This document shows positions 41,237-50,230 of a stretch of DNA of 64,000 bases, piece by piece. The position numbers and the translations under genes are program-made. The notes beneath the pieces were generated by a model, which worked only from the letters and a program-made list of their open reading frames with translations, made no database searches and was not told the DNA's origin. Source of the DNA: Candidatus Poribacteria bacterium (GTDB lineage: Bacteria; Poribacteria; WGA-4E; WGA-3G); the NCBI GenBank assembly GCA_022827885.1, contig JAJEIP010000048.1:1-64000 (forward strand). The letters run 5' to 3'. Every line of letters begins with the position of its first letter. Position 1 is the first letter of the stretch.

Positions 41237-42680
41237 CGTGTATTTTCCCAATTAAGGTATGTGCTGTTGTACTGTGAACGCGAACGTTAACAACATCTCC
41301 GATATGGCTGTCTGCTTTGGGGAATACAGTCGTCTTGAAACCCTCGGTTTTTCCGTGGTATCTATCTGCGTCGCGCCGGGATTCGCCTTCTACGAGCACT
41401 GCAACGGTGTCCCCGACAACAGCAGTGTTGAGGTCCGCGGAAATGCTTTCTTGGAGTTCAATGATCTGTTTGAGGCGTTCTCCCTTTACTGTTTCAGGGA
41501 CATCATCGGGTAAGGCTTTGTGTGCGAGTGTTCCCTCACGTTCGGAATACTTGAACATGAACGCTGAATCGTATCGGATATCTGCCATCATCTGATACGT
41601 TTCCATGAACTCTTCATCGGTTTCACCACAGAAACCGACAATAATATCGGTTGTGAGGGCAATATCAGGGATGCGTTCACGGAGTTTTGAGACGAGGGTC
41701 CGGTATTCCGCCGCTGTATAGGTGCGGCGCATCCGCTCCAGGACTTCGGTTGAACCCGACTGTAAGGGGAGGTGCAGATGCTTACAGACGGCTGCTGAAT
41801 TCGCCATAGCCTCGATCATACTGTCCGTTGCGTCTGCGGGGTGTGGCGAGGTAAATCGCACACGTTCCAGTCCGTTCACTTCGCCAACGGTGTAGAGAAG
41901 TTCTCCAAAATCGGCACCATTATCTTGATAGGAGTTGACGGTCTGCCCAAGAAGGACGACCTCTTTGAACCCTTGATAAACGAGTTTTTCGACATCTTCA
42001 ACGAGATGTTTTAGGGGGAGACTGCGTTCTCTACCGCGAACGAAAGGGACGATACAGAAGGTGCACATCTTATCGCAGCCCCGCTGGATCGTGAGCCATG
42101 CCCGAATCCCCTCTTTTCGGATGGGCGCGATGTCGGCGTAATCCTCGTTTTTGTCCAATCGTAACCCAACAAAGGGATCGCGATCCGTCAAAGAGACATG
42201 CGATTCGACATCACGTGCCAGGGAATCCAAAGCCGTCGGCAGATTCCGATACGCGTCCGGTCCCATGACGAGATCGACATAAGGGGCAGCCTCCAAGAGA
42301 CGGTCCCGGAGGTGTTGCGCCATACACCCACAGACCCCAATAATGAGTTCTGGGTCGCGACGTTTCCGATGGTTCAGATGTTTCAGCCGATTAATAACTT
42401 TCGTCTCGGCGTTTTCCCGTATCGCGCAAGTGTTGATGAGGACGACATCCGCATCATCGAGGTGTGGGACCGTTTGGTGTCCACTTCGCGCTAAGATACC
42501 TGCCATCAATTCGCTGTCGCTAACGTTCATCTGGCATCCATAGGTTTCAATGTAAACGCGACGGGCGTATGTCGCGGTGGCACGAGAAGTACTTTCGTCT
42601 TGCGGGACCTGTGGGGGTGGATGCGGTCCGTCTGCGATTTCGTTTTTATTGTAGAGTGGGAAAAGCCTATCATTCTTCAT
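41223..42680 (-). CDS. miaB: tRNA-2-methylthio-N6-dimethylallyladenosine synthase
   Basis: A 485-residue radical-SAM methylthiotransferase that adds the ms2 group to i6A37 of tRNA. The UPF0004 domain has YIETYGCQMNVSDSE, VLINTCAIRENAE and IGVCGCMAQ (three Cys of the auxiliary cluster); the radical-SAM cluster is RGCDKMCTFCIVPFVRGRER; the TRAM domain is at the C-terminus (VEGESRRDADRYHGKTEGFK). A polar extension of about 40 residues precedes the usual start; no internal ATG replaces it convincingly. Confidence 0.95.
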   Translation of the reverse strand: MKNDRLFPLYNKNEIADGPHPPPQVPQDESTSRATATYARRVYIETYGCQMNVSDSELMAGILARSGHQTVPHLDDADVVLINTCAIRENAETKVINRLKHLNHRKRRDPELIIGVCGCMAQHLRDRLLEAAPYVDLVMGPDAYRNLPTALDSLARDVESHVSLTDRDPFVGLRLDKNEDYADIAPIRKEGIRAWLTIQRGCDKMCTFCIVPFVRGRERSLPLKHLVEDVEKLVYQGFKEVVLLGQTVNSYQDNGADFGELLYTVGEVNGLERVRFTSPHPADATDSMIEAMANSAAVCKHLHLPLQSGSTEVLERMRRTYTAAEYRTLVSKLRERIPDIALTTDIIVGFCGETDEEFMETYQMMADIRYDSAFMFKYSEREGTLAHKALPDDVPETVKGERLKQIIELQESISADLNTAVVGDTVAVLVEGESRRDADRYHGKTEGFKTTVFPKADSHIGDVVNVRVHSTTAHTLIGKIHDGQS

Positions 42681-42699
42681 AGCTCTTTACATACCTGTC

Positions 42700-43476
42700 C
42701 TATTCCTTTTTAGGCGTTTGTAAACTTTTGAGTGCTGCCAGTGCTTTTGCGAGCTCAGCTTCTATTTCTTGTCGTGCGCGTGCTTCTTCTATTGCGCGTG
42801 TTTCTGCTTCTTGTCGTGCGCGTGTTGCCTCTGTTGCGCGTGTTTCTGCTTCTTGTCGTGCGCGTGCTTCTTCCGTCGCACGCGTTTCCGCCTTATCTAC
42901 GCGCTCCCAAGACGGTTCCAACCATGTCTCCAGTCCAGGGTTATACAACCGCAGCATACCATCACGTGCCTCCAATGCTAAACCCAACGTTTCACTCAAG
43001 AGCCGCTGTTCTACAAACTCCATCTCTTCATAGACATCATCAACCAGTCTGAACCCGATGAAGTCCGGATCGATTTCACCGTAGGGATCATAGATAAAGT
43101 ACTCTTTAACCCGCAGGATCTGCTGATAAATCTCCTTTTTCTCGTTGAAATCCCGACGGAAAGTGCTTGGACTCGCAAGTTCCAATACGAAATCAAGGGT
43201 TGGGGGCTGTTCCCATGTTTTATACGTCCGGAGCTCTTTTTTCGACAAACCCCTGACCATGAACACATCCGGAGACACACTTTTCCGAGGATTGCCTTCT
43301 TCGTAATAGAGCAGTAGGTTCCCGGACACATGCACATCCGAGGCGTGCTGGAAATGCTGCTCCAGGATATCTATAACGTCTATCATGACCTTTCGATGTT
43401 TTTCGGTTTCTGCCATCGGTTCACCGTCTGATTCGGGATAGACGAGTGTAGGGGCAAAACCTATTTTTTCTCGCAT
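42700..43476 (-). CDS. Uma2 family nuclease-like protein with tandem-repeat coiled tail
   Basis: A 258-residue protein. Residues about 20-190 form the Uma2/DUF820 PD-(D/E)xK-like core: VSGNLLLYYEEGNPRKSVSP, DVFMVRG (Asp), LDFVLELASPST (E-x-A-S, catalytic Glu) and FNEKKEIYQQILRVKEYFIY. Residues 197-238 are three 14-residue repeats (ETRATEEARARQEA and variants) that form a charged helix encoded by 42-base DNA repeats. AAGGAG is seven bases before the ATG. Uma2 proteins are abundant in cyanobacteria and Poribacteria; their cellular role is not established. Confidence 0.88.
   Translation of the reverse strand: MREKIGFAPTLVYPESDGEPMAETEKHRKVMIDVIDILEQHFQHASDVHVSGNLLLYYEEGNPRKSVSPDVFMVRGLSKKELRTYKTWEQPPTLDFVLELASPSTFRRDFNEKKEIYQQILRVKEYFIYDPYGEIDPDFIGFRLVDDVYEEMEFVEQRLLSETLGLALEARDGMLRLYNPGLETWLEPSWERVDKAETRATEEARARQEAETRATEATRARQEAETRAIEEARARQEIEAELAKALAALKSLQTPKKE
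42763..42888. repeat. 42-base coding tandem repeat (three units) in the Uma2 gene
   Basis: Three near-identical 42-base units, each with TTTCTGCTTCTTGTC and GCGCGTG blocks on the plus strand, encode 14-residue helical repeats rich in E, A and R. Confidence 0.8.
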
Positions 43477-43622
43477 CGTGCTATCTCCTTGAAAAGTGCC
43501 TCTGTGAATTTCCTGAGGCTGAAGACGATTGTCAATCCAATCTATGTCGCGTAGATATATGGGTTTGCAAAATGCTCCAAGTTTCTATCCTTTTTATAAC
43601 GAACACACCACATTATACCCAC

Positions 43623-44387
43623 TTATCCAATATAATCTTGATGGTATTTCCAGACATCGACTGTAAAGAGATCACCTATATACGCGAGAACACGATATTT
43701 TAGCGTACGTGTCAGTCCGACATTCACTTTGAACGGAACTGCCTGTGCACAGAGGTACCCGAACGACGCGTCCTCTGCGAGAAACGTTGTTTCACCGTTT
43801 GTCGGATGCGGAAAGATAGCGACACCTACCGCACTCTGTTCAGCAGCCGTGATGCCGGAGAGCGTTCCCCATACCGATCGATTCCCATTCACTTCCGATT
43901 CGCCGAGGCGTCCGTTTGCGTCCGCGGCTTTACGGTACTCCATCTCAACCGTCCGACATCCAAGTCCGATGTTACCCGAAAATTCAAGCGAAGTCGTAGG
44001 CGCGTACAACGCAATGGCGATGTCCAGCACTTGAACTTCGGTTTGAGGTGGATGGACATCCGTGGCGCACGTTTCTACGAGCAGCGGTTCCGACGCGTTC
44101 CACGTTGTGACGATTGTGAAATCTTCCGAGACCCCTCCGTTCGAGGGTTCTCTTTCACGGGTCAGTGTATTCGGGTCGAGTTGCTCGCCGTTGACAGTTC
44201 CCAATGTGAAACAGATCCCTGGTGGATATCGTCCTGGCGTGTGTTCCCCCTCGGTGACTACCCGTCCATCCGGTGCATAAAGCGGATGAAAATAGGGCGG
44301 AGTTTCAGGATCGCCGTAACAGTAAGTGAGTATCGGTGCGCTGTCTTTTGTAATGGATAATTCGTTTTTGTTAATTTCGTGTATCAT
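43623..44387 (-). CDS. DUF6807/PmoA-like protein
   Basis: A 254-residue cytoplasmic-looking protein. The N-terminal block PETPPYFHPLYAPDGRVVTE and GYPP-like YPPGICFTLG match, from memory, the PmoA/DUF6807 family, in which a PYxHPL...G..VT element is conserved; the rest is an all-beta fold with DASFGYLCAQAVPFKVNVGL near the end. The metal-like HH motif of many members (HHRG) is absent, replaced by EHTPGRYPP. Function is unknown. A strong promoter lies 24-52 bases upstream. Confidence 0.65.
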   Translation of the reverse strand: MIHEINKNELSITKDSAPILTYCYGDPETPPYFHPLYAPDGRVVTEGEHTPGRYPPGICFTLGTVNGEQLDPNTLTREREPSNGGVSEDFTIVTTWNASEPLLVETCATDVHPPQTEVQVLDIAIALYAPTTSLEFSGNIGLGCRTVEMEYRKAADANGRLGESEVNGNRSVWGTLSGITAAEQSAVGVAIFPHPTNGETTFLAEDASFGYLCAQAVPFKVNVGLTRTLKYRVLAYIGDLFTVDVWKYHQDYIG

Positions 44388-44410
44388 ATTCTTTTATCTT
44401 CTTTTATGAA

Positions 44411-44439
44411 ATTATACCACGCGTTTTGAGATAATGCAA
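44411..44439 (-). promoter_or_regulatory. Promoter of the DUF6807-like gene
   Basis: Minus strand TTGCAT (44434-44439), 17-base spacer, TATAAT (44411-44416) preceded by TGG. Confidence 0.65.
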
Positions 44440-44497
44440 GTTTATAGTTGTCAGCAGTCGGGAATCAAGTGTCAGTCATTGGCATAGCCGGAGCACG

Positions 44498-44570
44498 GTT
44501 CGTAGTAGTGCGATTTATCGCACGTCCTAATGCCGTGATAACGGGCAATGAATTGCCCTACTACAAACGG
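44498..44570. repeat. REPIN-like pair of inverted REP hairpins
   Basis: Left half: GGTTCGTAGTA then GTGCGAT-TT-ATCGCAC. Right half, read from the other strand: CGTTTGTAGTA then GGGCAAT-TC-ATTGCCC. The halves are inverted copies separated by about 20 bases. Single copies lie at 13880-13908 and 15714-15743. Confidence 0.6.
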
Positions 44571-44606
44571 ATCTGATTGGGTTTGTTATTTGGCTTAAAA
44601 ATAGGG

Positions 44607-44612
44607 TATAAT
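44607..44612 (+). promoter_or_regulatory. -10 box of the peptidase C26-like gene
   Basis: TATAAT preceded by GGG; the best -35 candidate is TTGTTA (44583-44588) with an 18-base spacer. AGAGGAGA lies about ten bases before the ATG at 44650. Confidence 0.5.
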
Positions 44613-44649
44613 TTGCATAAAAAAATGAATCAAGAGGAGATTTTTATAT

Positions 44650-45345
44650 ATGGCACCTATTATCGGAATTACATTTGGCGAAAATATTGAGGACAACCCT
44701 TCTAATAATTATATTAAAGCCGTTAAAGAGTTCGGGGGTATACCTCGCACACTATACCCAGGCATATCGGATTTTAAACTCGACGACATAGACGGACTCT
44801 TGCTAACAGGCGGTGGCGATATTCATCCAGACAACTTTGATGCCGAGTGGCACCCAACCCTATATAATGTCGACGAAGATCGCGATGCGTTGGAAATACC
44901 GCTCTGTCAAGAGGCAATCGCCGCCGACCTTCCCGTTTTTGGTATCTGCCGCGGTATTCAGGTGATGGGTGTCGCAATGGGGGGCAGTTTATACCAAGAT
45001 ATACCCTCCGAATTCCCAAAAGAGGCGTCATGTCAATCACAGGTGGACGATGTGGATTCCCGGCACACCATTGAGATTGTTGCAGGCAGTCGTCTCAACC
45101 AAATCACGGGCAAACGCACAGACGAAGTCAATTCCGCCCATCATCAAGCAGTCAGAGAGAAGGGGGACGGATTTGAGGTAACAGCGCGGACAAGGGAAGG
45201 GATTATTGAGGCGATGGAAAATAAATCACAACGATTTGTGCTGGGTGTGCAATACCATCCAGAGCGGATGCTTGAAACCGCCGATTTTCGGGAACACCGA
45301 CGTAAACTCTTTGAGGCGTTTATTAAGGCGGCTTCCGAACAGTAA
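44650..45345 (+). CDS. Gamma-glutamyl-gamma-aminobutyrate hydrolase-like (peptidase C26, PuuD-like)
   Basis: A 231-residue class-I glutamine-amidotransferase-fold hydrolase. The nucleophile Cys is in VFGICRGIQVMGVA, the catalytic His/Glu in VLGVQYHPERML, and the oxyanion region in LLLTGGGDIHPDNF. PuuD cleaves gamma-glutamyl-GABA; related enzymes act on folylpolyglutamate or in anthranilate/pyrimidine pathways, so the substrate is inferred from family only. Ribosome site AGAGGAGA and a TATAAT box support the start. Confidence 0.9.
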   Translation: MAPIIGITFGENIEDNPSNNYIKAVKEFGGIPRTLYPGISDFKLDDIDGLLLTGGGDIHPDNFDAEWHPTLYNVDEDRDALEIPLCQEAIAADLPVFGICRGIQVMGVAMGGSLYQDIPSEFPKEASCQSQVDDVDSRHTIEIVAGSRLNQITGKRTDEVNSAHHQAVREKGDGFEVTARTREGIIEAMENKSQRFVLGVQYHPERMLETADFREHRRKLFEAFIKAASEQ

Positions 45346-45380
45346 TCAGCAGTCGGGAAGGTGAGGTTAGGAAACGTCTC

Positions 45381-46313
45381 CTAAAAATTGGCGACTAAGG
45401 AGACGCGGTGTGTTAATCCGAGAACGCCGAACGGGATGAGCGCATAGTCGATTTGAAAGCGGAGGAACGTCAGCCCAAAACCGCCTCTGAGTCCAGAAAT
45501 CGCGCCCAAATCGTTACCGCCGATCTTGTATTTATAGCCGGTGCGGAGGTGTAAAACATTACCGATCGTGTAGCCTGCCCCGACCCCGATGGCAATATCA
45601 TTGTCGGAGGGACGAATGATGTCTGTTGTGAGGAGGAGTGTGTCATACCAGAGCCTGTAAGCCATGCCTACCCTGAAGGTAAAGGGTAACCCGAACGCTT
45701 CCTCTATGAACTGCACTCGGGGTCCGACGTGCTGTGCGTTGAACCCCAGTGCGAGCGGTATCTCAGGAAAGTTATAGAGTCCACCGAGATCGAAAGCGAT
45801 ACCCGTTCCGCTTTCGTCAGCGATCTGCTCACGCAGGAATTTCGCATTTGCCCCGAAAGCGAGTGAACTGCCGAAACCGCGGGCATACGAGAGAATCAGT
45901 GCCAGATCATAAGGACGAAAAATCGTGGTTTCATTCCCATCCCGATCCCGTCCCTGCAATTCCCCGAAAGACAAGAAACTCGCGCTTGCGCCAAGCGTGC
46001 CTGCGCCTTTAAGCGGAAGTGCGAACCCGACGAATTCATGGTTAATATCGGCGAACCATTCATTATGCATGAGTGCGAGTTGCGGCTGTTGGAGTCTTGC
46101 GAGACCCGCGGGGTTCCAATACGAGGCGTAAAGGTCATCGGCCGCCGCGACTTGAGATTCCCCCATGCTCATCGCCTCTGCGCCGACCCCAATTTTGAGG
46201 AAGGGCATAGCGCGGGTGCCAGCGTTTTCATGGATGTCGGTATTATCCGCGGCTCCTGGCATGCACACGAGGATGAGGGCTATGATAAGCGTGTATGTAA
46301 AGCATCGGTCCAT
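45381..46313 (-). CDS. PorV/PorQ-like outer-membrane barrel protein (UPF0164)
   Basis: A 310-residue protein with signal peptide MDRCFTYTLIIALILVCMPG and the PorV-type N-terminus PFLKIGVGAEAMSMGESQVA followed by ASYWNPAGLARL, which is diagnostic of this FadL-like family. The rest is strand-rich and ends LTHRVSLVANF. In Bacteroidetes PorV shuttles type IX cargo and in other phyla homologs accompany FlgD/T9SS-tail proteins; one such tail is on the protein at 57020-59689. The start at 46313 is preferred because it opens the signal peptide. Confidence 0.85.
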   Translation of the reverse strand: MDRCFTYTLIIALILVCMPGAADNTDIHENAGTRAMPFLKIGVGAEAMSMGESQVAAADDLYASYWNPAGLARLQQPQLALMHNEWFADINHEFVGFALPLKGAGTLGASASFLSFGELQGRDRDGNETTIFRPYDLALILSYARGFGSSLAFGANAKFLREQIADESGTGIAFDLGGLYNFPEIPLALGFNAQHVGPRVQFIEEAFGLPFTFRVGMAYRLWYDTLLLTTDIIRPSDNDIAIGVGAGYTIGNVLHLRTGYKYKIGGNDLGAISGLRGGFGLTFLRFQIDYALIPFGVLGLTHRVSLVANF

Positions 46314-46397
46314 AAAATATTTCCACACAAGGCAACGTGAGTTTACAAGGTATTCTCTACTAATTTTTTCAAGAAAATCTGTGCTGCGTTTCAATTT

Positions 46398-46426
46398 AGT
46401 ATATCACACTAAGATCTGGAAGTCAA
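46398..46426 (-). promoter_or_regulatory. Promoter of the PorV-like gene
   Basis: Minus strand TTGACT (46421-46426), 17-base spacer, TATACT (46398-46403) preceded by TGA. Confidence 0.6.
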
Positions 46427-46475
46427 GAGTAGGATTCTCAGGGATGTGTAAATATTTTGCTGTGCAGTGAGAGTG

Positions 46476-46521
46476 GTCTGAATCGCAGATTTTCGCGAAT
46501 GACGCGGGTTTCACGGATTTT
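46476..46521 (-). repeat. 46-base repeat, copy A (inverted relative to copy B)
   Basis: Read on the minus strand it starts AAAATCCGTGAAACCCGCG and ends CTGCGATTCAGAC. Copy B at 59707-59752 starts AAAATCCGCGAAATCTGTG and ends CCGCAATTCAGAC, with the same length. The two copies face each other across the helicase/GHKL genes. Confidence 0.5.
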
Positions 46522-46538
46522 AAGCGTTTTTTTTATAC

Positions 46539-46697
46539 TAACCCAAGTTACTACCTACAAGATTTTAGGTATGTAGACACTATTTTTCATTTAAATTGAT
46601 TCATTGGACCACAGATGTTTCGTAGCGTAAACTTTTAGTTTGCGCATTCACAAGCACAATTTAAAAGATTATGCTACAACGGTGTCAACTTAGGTTT
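46539..46697. mobile_element. MITE-like element, copy 2 (about 159 bp)
   Basis: Begins TAACCCAAGTTACTACC and ends CAACTTAGGTTT, inverted termini as in the element at 12019-12207, with shared interior blocks CTACAAGATTTTAGGTATG, GTAGCGTAAACTT and TTATGCTACAA. Non-coding. It lies in the gap downstream of the GHKL genes. Confidence 0.65.
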
Positions 46698-46700
46698 TAG

Positions 46701-46860
46701 AACCCAAATTACGACTAACAAATTTTGCACATTCCAGAAAGGTTTTTTTAGTCTCTTTCCACTTCCACACCCCAGAGGGGTGGTATGTCTATAGAAAATG
46801 GCGTATTTACACAAGCGCACTCCAGCGGAGTGCTATGTTTATCATAGGTAGCAACTTGTG
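46701..46860. mobile_element. Diverged third MITE-like element with internal hairpins
   Basis: Left end AACCCAAATTACGAC; right end GGTAGCAACTTGTGTT, the inverse of ACACAAGTTGCTACC. Inside are two related hairpins, CACCCCAGAGGGGTG followed by GTATGTCTATAG and GCACTCCAGCGGAGTGC followed by TATGTTTATC. Together with copy 2 this fills most of the 541-base gap 46395-46935; no gene is visible there. Confidence 0.45.
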
Positions 46861-46935
46861 TTTTTATAGTAAAAATGTCCAATAGGCATTTTTCCCTCTC
46901 AACAGTTACTCCTATAAGAACGTTTTTGGAGGCAA

Positions 46936-49900
46936 TTAATCAGTTGACTCTCCACCGTCTTGAGGATTTTCATAGTAGTGTAAAACCGTTTTCAGATCGT
47001 GTAAGTGGGTTTCTACAAACCTGATACTTGTTTTCAATTCTCCGAGACAAACAGGAACTTCCACATCGTCTAAATTCATTAATTGATTTCTCAATTTCTT
47101 CATCAGTTCTACATTCCCTTGCGCCGTTCTTGCGAAGTAATCATACCTCGCTGCACATTCAGGGCAGAGAGCTAAGTACTGGGCTTCATACTCTTTGGGA
47201 AAATGATTTTTGGGAAGTTCATCATCCGCGAACTCAATTGTGAGAGCTTCTACTGCTACAAAATAATACTCACCGTCAGTCTTTTTAAACGGCATTTCTT
47301 CTTTACATATCTGGCACACCATCTCACCAGATTCATTCGTATACCACTCTTGCAGCGAAATCCTTGGGGCAATTTCGTCTTTTGTGATCCGCTTCCTTGT
47401 CTTAAGCTCCTCGTATGTTTTTGCGGGTGCATTTTCGAGTTGTTCCGAAACGCGTTTTTTTCGTAGTTCTGGATTTTTCACGGATGCTGTTGGAAAATTA
47501 GGTTTATTCTCGCTACTACGAGATTTATATTGGGAAATCACATCATCTACATTTACTTTTTCACCTTTCAACAACTGACGTAATTCGGCATATTTCTTAG
47601 CTTCTTCACTAGAATCGAAACCGAGATCCTTAGCCTGTTGATCGCGTTGGGTATATTCTTCACTCTGTTCACGAGCTGCCTTACCGAATTCAACCGCGGT
47701 GAGCCACTCGTCGCCCGCATCATGTGGATAACCTTTAGGCCACGGAAAACCTTCTTTTTCCGGAAGGTGTTCCCGCAATGCATTATGAGGACACACAAAG
47801 GACACAGAGTCTCCATCTTTCTGTGGAACCCATCGACCTTGCTTTAAAGCATGGACAAGGCTAGAGGTGCCAACACGATCAGAGTAAGATGAATTCTTAC
47901 GAAATCTGGCTTCCAGACGATTGTGAGGTTGGGAACACATCGTTTGCCATATCAATTTTGCTGTATCTAATGCTCTATCAATATCTCCAAATTTTGCCAA
48001 AAATTCTGCAGGTATACGGGAAAAAATATCAAACTTATCGATGGTGTAATCTTCATTTTTTGATGTGTATGTAATGCGTTCACCTGGGGCATCAGTGACA
48101 AGATACTTGTATTCGGGATGGTCGCGCGGAATCTGTTGCTTGGTAGCCTCCAGCTTTGTTTGGACCCCTATTGCCTCGGCAAATTTTACCAATTTTTCTA
48201 AGTCTATGCCGAATTTTTCATACTTCGATGAAATAGCCAACCTCCGCCCCTCTGAATCTTTAAGATCAAGGATCGCGTGGTAAGCTCTCAAACCCGTATT
48301 GCAATAAGGAGTATCCAGGAAAGCTTTGCGAGGGAACCACCATGTTTTTGAACCGCTTTTGTCTAATTCAAATATATAGTAGTCTTTGAACAAAATGGCC
48401 TTATCAGGTTCCTTTTCTACAAATTCAATAAACCTTTCTATATCTCTTTTGTGATGAGGTTTACGAAGTTCAATCGTTCCATTTACATATCGTTGTTGCA
48501 AAATTGCCTCAATCTCTACAACTTCATCAACTGGGCGGACGTTGATAGCTTCAAGGAAGTCTCGAGCCTTCGACCTTTGATTATCGTCTCCTCCAGATGA
48601 ATAAACCTCCTTAAGAACACGAGGGAAACGCTCATCACGTTCCACATCATCACTTGGAAAGAAGCATTTACCTCCGACTCTGTAGATGCCATCACTACAG
48701 CGAATAATCGGAAGATCAGACAGCCTATTCTTGAGGCTACTATCAGATGAATACCAATGAGTACCAGTCCACCTGAGCCGTAGAAAATCATAAAGCAATC
48801 CATAGAATACCTGATGCCATTCAACTGTTTTCTTTCCTAACCAATCTGCTATCATCTTCGGTTGAGCAAGCAATACACTTATAAGCTGACTCATACCCCA
48901 GTCAGGAACACGTAATGTATTTAGGAAATGATCTATAAACTGGGCGTTGGGATCTTGAACGAATCTCCCTTTTTCGTCACGGCGCTGTGAAATTTCGTCG
49001 ACCTTTAACGGTAAAGAGCAATCCCTTCCGAGAAGTATCGCCAAATCTTCATCATTTATCAAATCCGATAATTCTGCGTTTACTCGATAGAGTCTGGATG
49101 CAGGAGCGTGGTCGCCCTGTTTTACAGGTGTTAGTTTCTCATTCCGAAATTCATTAACTACAATATCACGAAATGGAACATAGAAACTCAATAGCGTGTC
49201 CTCTTCATTTGGAAGAATGGACAGGAATTGAAGCGTTAGAAGTTTTATGTTTCTGAGTATCGGGAGCGATTCCTTCATTAACTTGCAAGTTACTTCTCGA
49301 AGATGGATATTGAAGCGGTCAGTTAATGAAATCGTTTCTCGGGCAGGATTTGTTCGGTAAGGTCTGTTAAGTATAAAACGTAAACCAGTTCTCTCTCGTG
49401 TCGGGAAAAGAACGTGGAGAGTATCGTCAGCTATTGGCGAGAGTTGACCTTCGGCCCCTACTGCAAAGGCGATCTCTACCGGTTTATGCTCCTCATTTTT
49501 CCAAGTTGGAATCTTTGAGAAAACCAGATACGTATTCTCATTTTTACCGCCTTTAATTGTAGTCAATCGGGCATTACCTGCTATCTCATCTTCACGCGAG
49601 TAACACTCGGATTGATTACCTATATCCCAACGAATTTCCCGAATCTTTCGCATGAACAGCAATGTATTCATGTCCAGTTCAGTTAGGCATTTTGATATCT
49701 GCCGGTATGCTTCTTCTTTGGACATAAGTTCTTCCACGTAGTCCGGTTGCTCGGATTCATGATCGAACGGTAGAATAATACGAGTTCGGGAACGGAAAAA
49801 ATTGTCTGGATATGGATATTCTCTGACGCGATATAACCCATATATCTGAAAATGCTCGGAACCCGAAATGATAATCGGTGTTGCCGTGAAAGCAAATACA

Positions 49901-50205
49901 GATTTAAAACCGATACCGAAACGTCCTGTTTTCACAAGATCCTCGCGACTTGTACTTTTACCGAAGTAAGTAATCGCTTTGACGTTTTCCTCTTTGAAAG
50001 GTACACCGTTGTGTTCAATCACAATCTCGTCTTTTGAGAGTTTGAAAAACACTTCGGTTGCCCTATAGTCATCGGCATTCTGTAGAATTTCGTACACAAA
50101 GTGCGTAGGATCTGAGTACATAGAGACCTGCGTCTTGCGAGAGGATGTATCTTTCCCTAATTGCTCTTCGTTATGTTCTGTTATCGCTTTGTAATCGCTC
50201 GGCAT
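46936..50205 (-). CDS. GHKL (Hsp90/sacsin-type) ATPase A with C-terminal Cys-rich module
   Basis: A 1089-residue protein, not similar to classical HtpG in length or domain order. GHKL ATP site: N-box EILQNADDYRATEVFF (about residues 39-54), G1-like IEHNGVPF (D replaced by H/N: EHNG) and G2 GRFGIGFKSVF (94-104), the set found in sacsin-type ATPases. The middle has one copy (FLEAINVRPVDEVVEIEAIL and QQRYVNG) of a unit that is duplicated in the neighbour. The C-terminus carries CQIC (about 964) and CPEC (about 1014), two Cys pairs, ending in IRFVETHLHDLKTVL. ATG 50205 is chosen because GGAAGGAAG lies eight bases before it, 25 bases after the neighbour's stop. Last gene of the operon. Function inferred: nucleic-acid or phage sensing. 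Confidence 0.85.
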   Translation of the reverse strand: MPSDYKAITEHNEEQLGKDTSSRKTQVSMYSDPTHFVYEILQNADDYRATEVFFKLSKDEIVIEHNGVPFKEENVKAITYFGKSTSREDLVKTGRFGIGFKSVFAFTATPIIISGSEHFQIYGLYRVREYPYPDNFFRSRTRIILPFDHESEQPDYVEELMSKEEAYRQISKCLTELDMNTLLFMRKIREIRWDIGNQSECYSREDEIAGNARLTTIKGGKNENTYLVFSKIPTWKNEEHKPVEIAFAVGAEGQLSPIADDTLHVLFPTRERTGLRFILNRPYRTNPARETISLTDRFNIHLREVTCKLMKESLPILRNIKLLTLQFLSILPNEEDTLLSFYVPFRDIVVNEFRNEKLTPVKQGDHAPASRLYRVNAELSDLINDEDLAILLGRDCSLPLKVDEISQRRDEKGRFVQDPNAQFIDHFLNTLRVPDWGMSQLISVLLAQPKMIADWLGKKTVEWHQVFYGLLYDFLRLRWTGTHWYSSDSSLKNRLSDLPIIRCSDGIYRVGGKCFFPSDDVERDERFPRVLKEVYSSGGDDNQRSKARDFLEAINVRPVDEVVEIEAILQQRYVNGTIELRKPHHKRDIERFIEFVEKEPDKAILFKDYYIFELDKSGSKTWWFPRKAFLDTPYCNTGLRAYHAILDLKDSEGRRLAISSKYEKFGIDLEKLVKFAEAIGVQTKLEATKQQIPRDHPEYKYLVTDAPGERITYTSKNEDYTIDKFDIFSRIPAEFLAKFGDIDRALDTAKLIWQTMCSQPHNRLEARFRKNSSYSDRVGTSSLVHALKQGRWVPQKDGDSVSFVCPHNALREHLPEKEGFPWPKGYPHDAGDEWLTAVEFGKAAREQSEEYTQRDQQAKDLGFDSSEEAKKYAELRQLLKGEKVNVDDVISQYKSRSSENKPNFPTASVKNPELRKKRVSEQLENAPAKTYEELKTRKRITKDEIAPRISLQEWYTNESGEMVCQICKEEMPFKKTDGEYYFVAVEALTIEFADDELPKNHFPKEYEAQYLALCPECAARYDYFARTAQGNVELMKKLRNQLMNLDDVEVPVCLGELKTSIRFVETHLHDLKTVLHYYENPQDGGESTD

Positions 50206-50230
50206 GTAATGTGCTTCCTTCCAGCTTCCC

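Noticed and set aside
46476-46860. CRISPR array
   Set aside because: Repeats here are inverted pairs of MITE/hairpin type with unequal spacing; no regular direct repeats with unique spacers and no cas genes.
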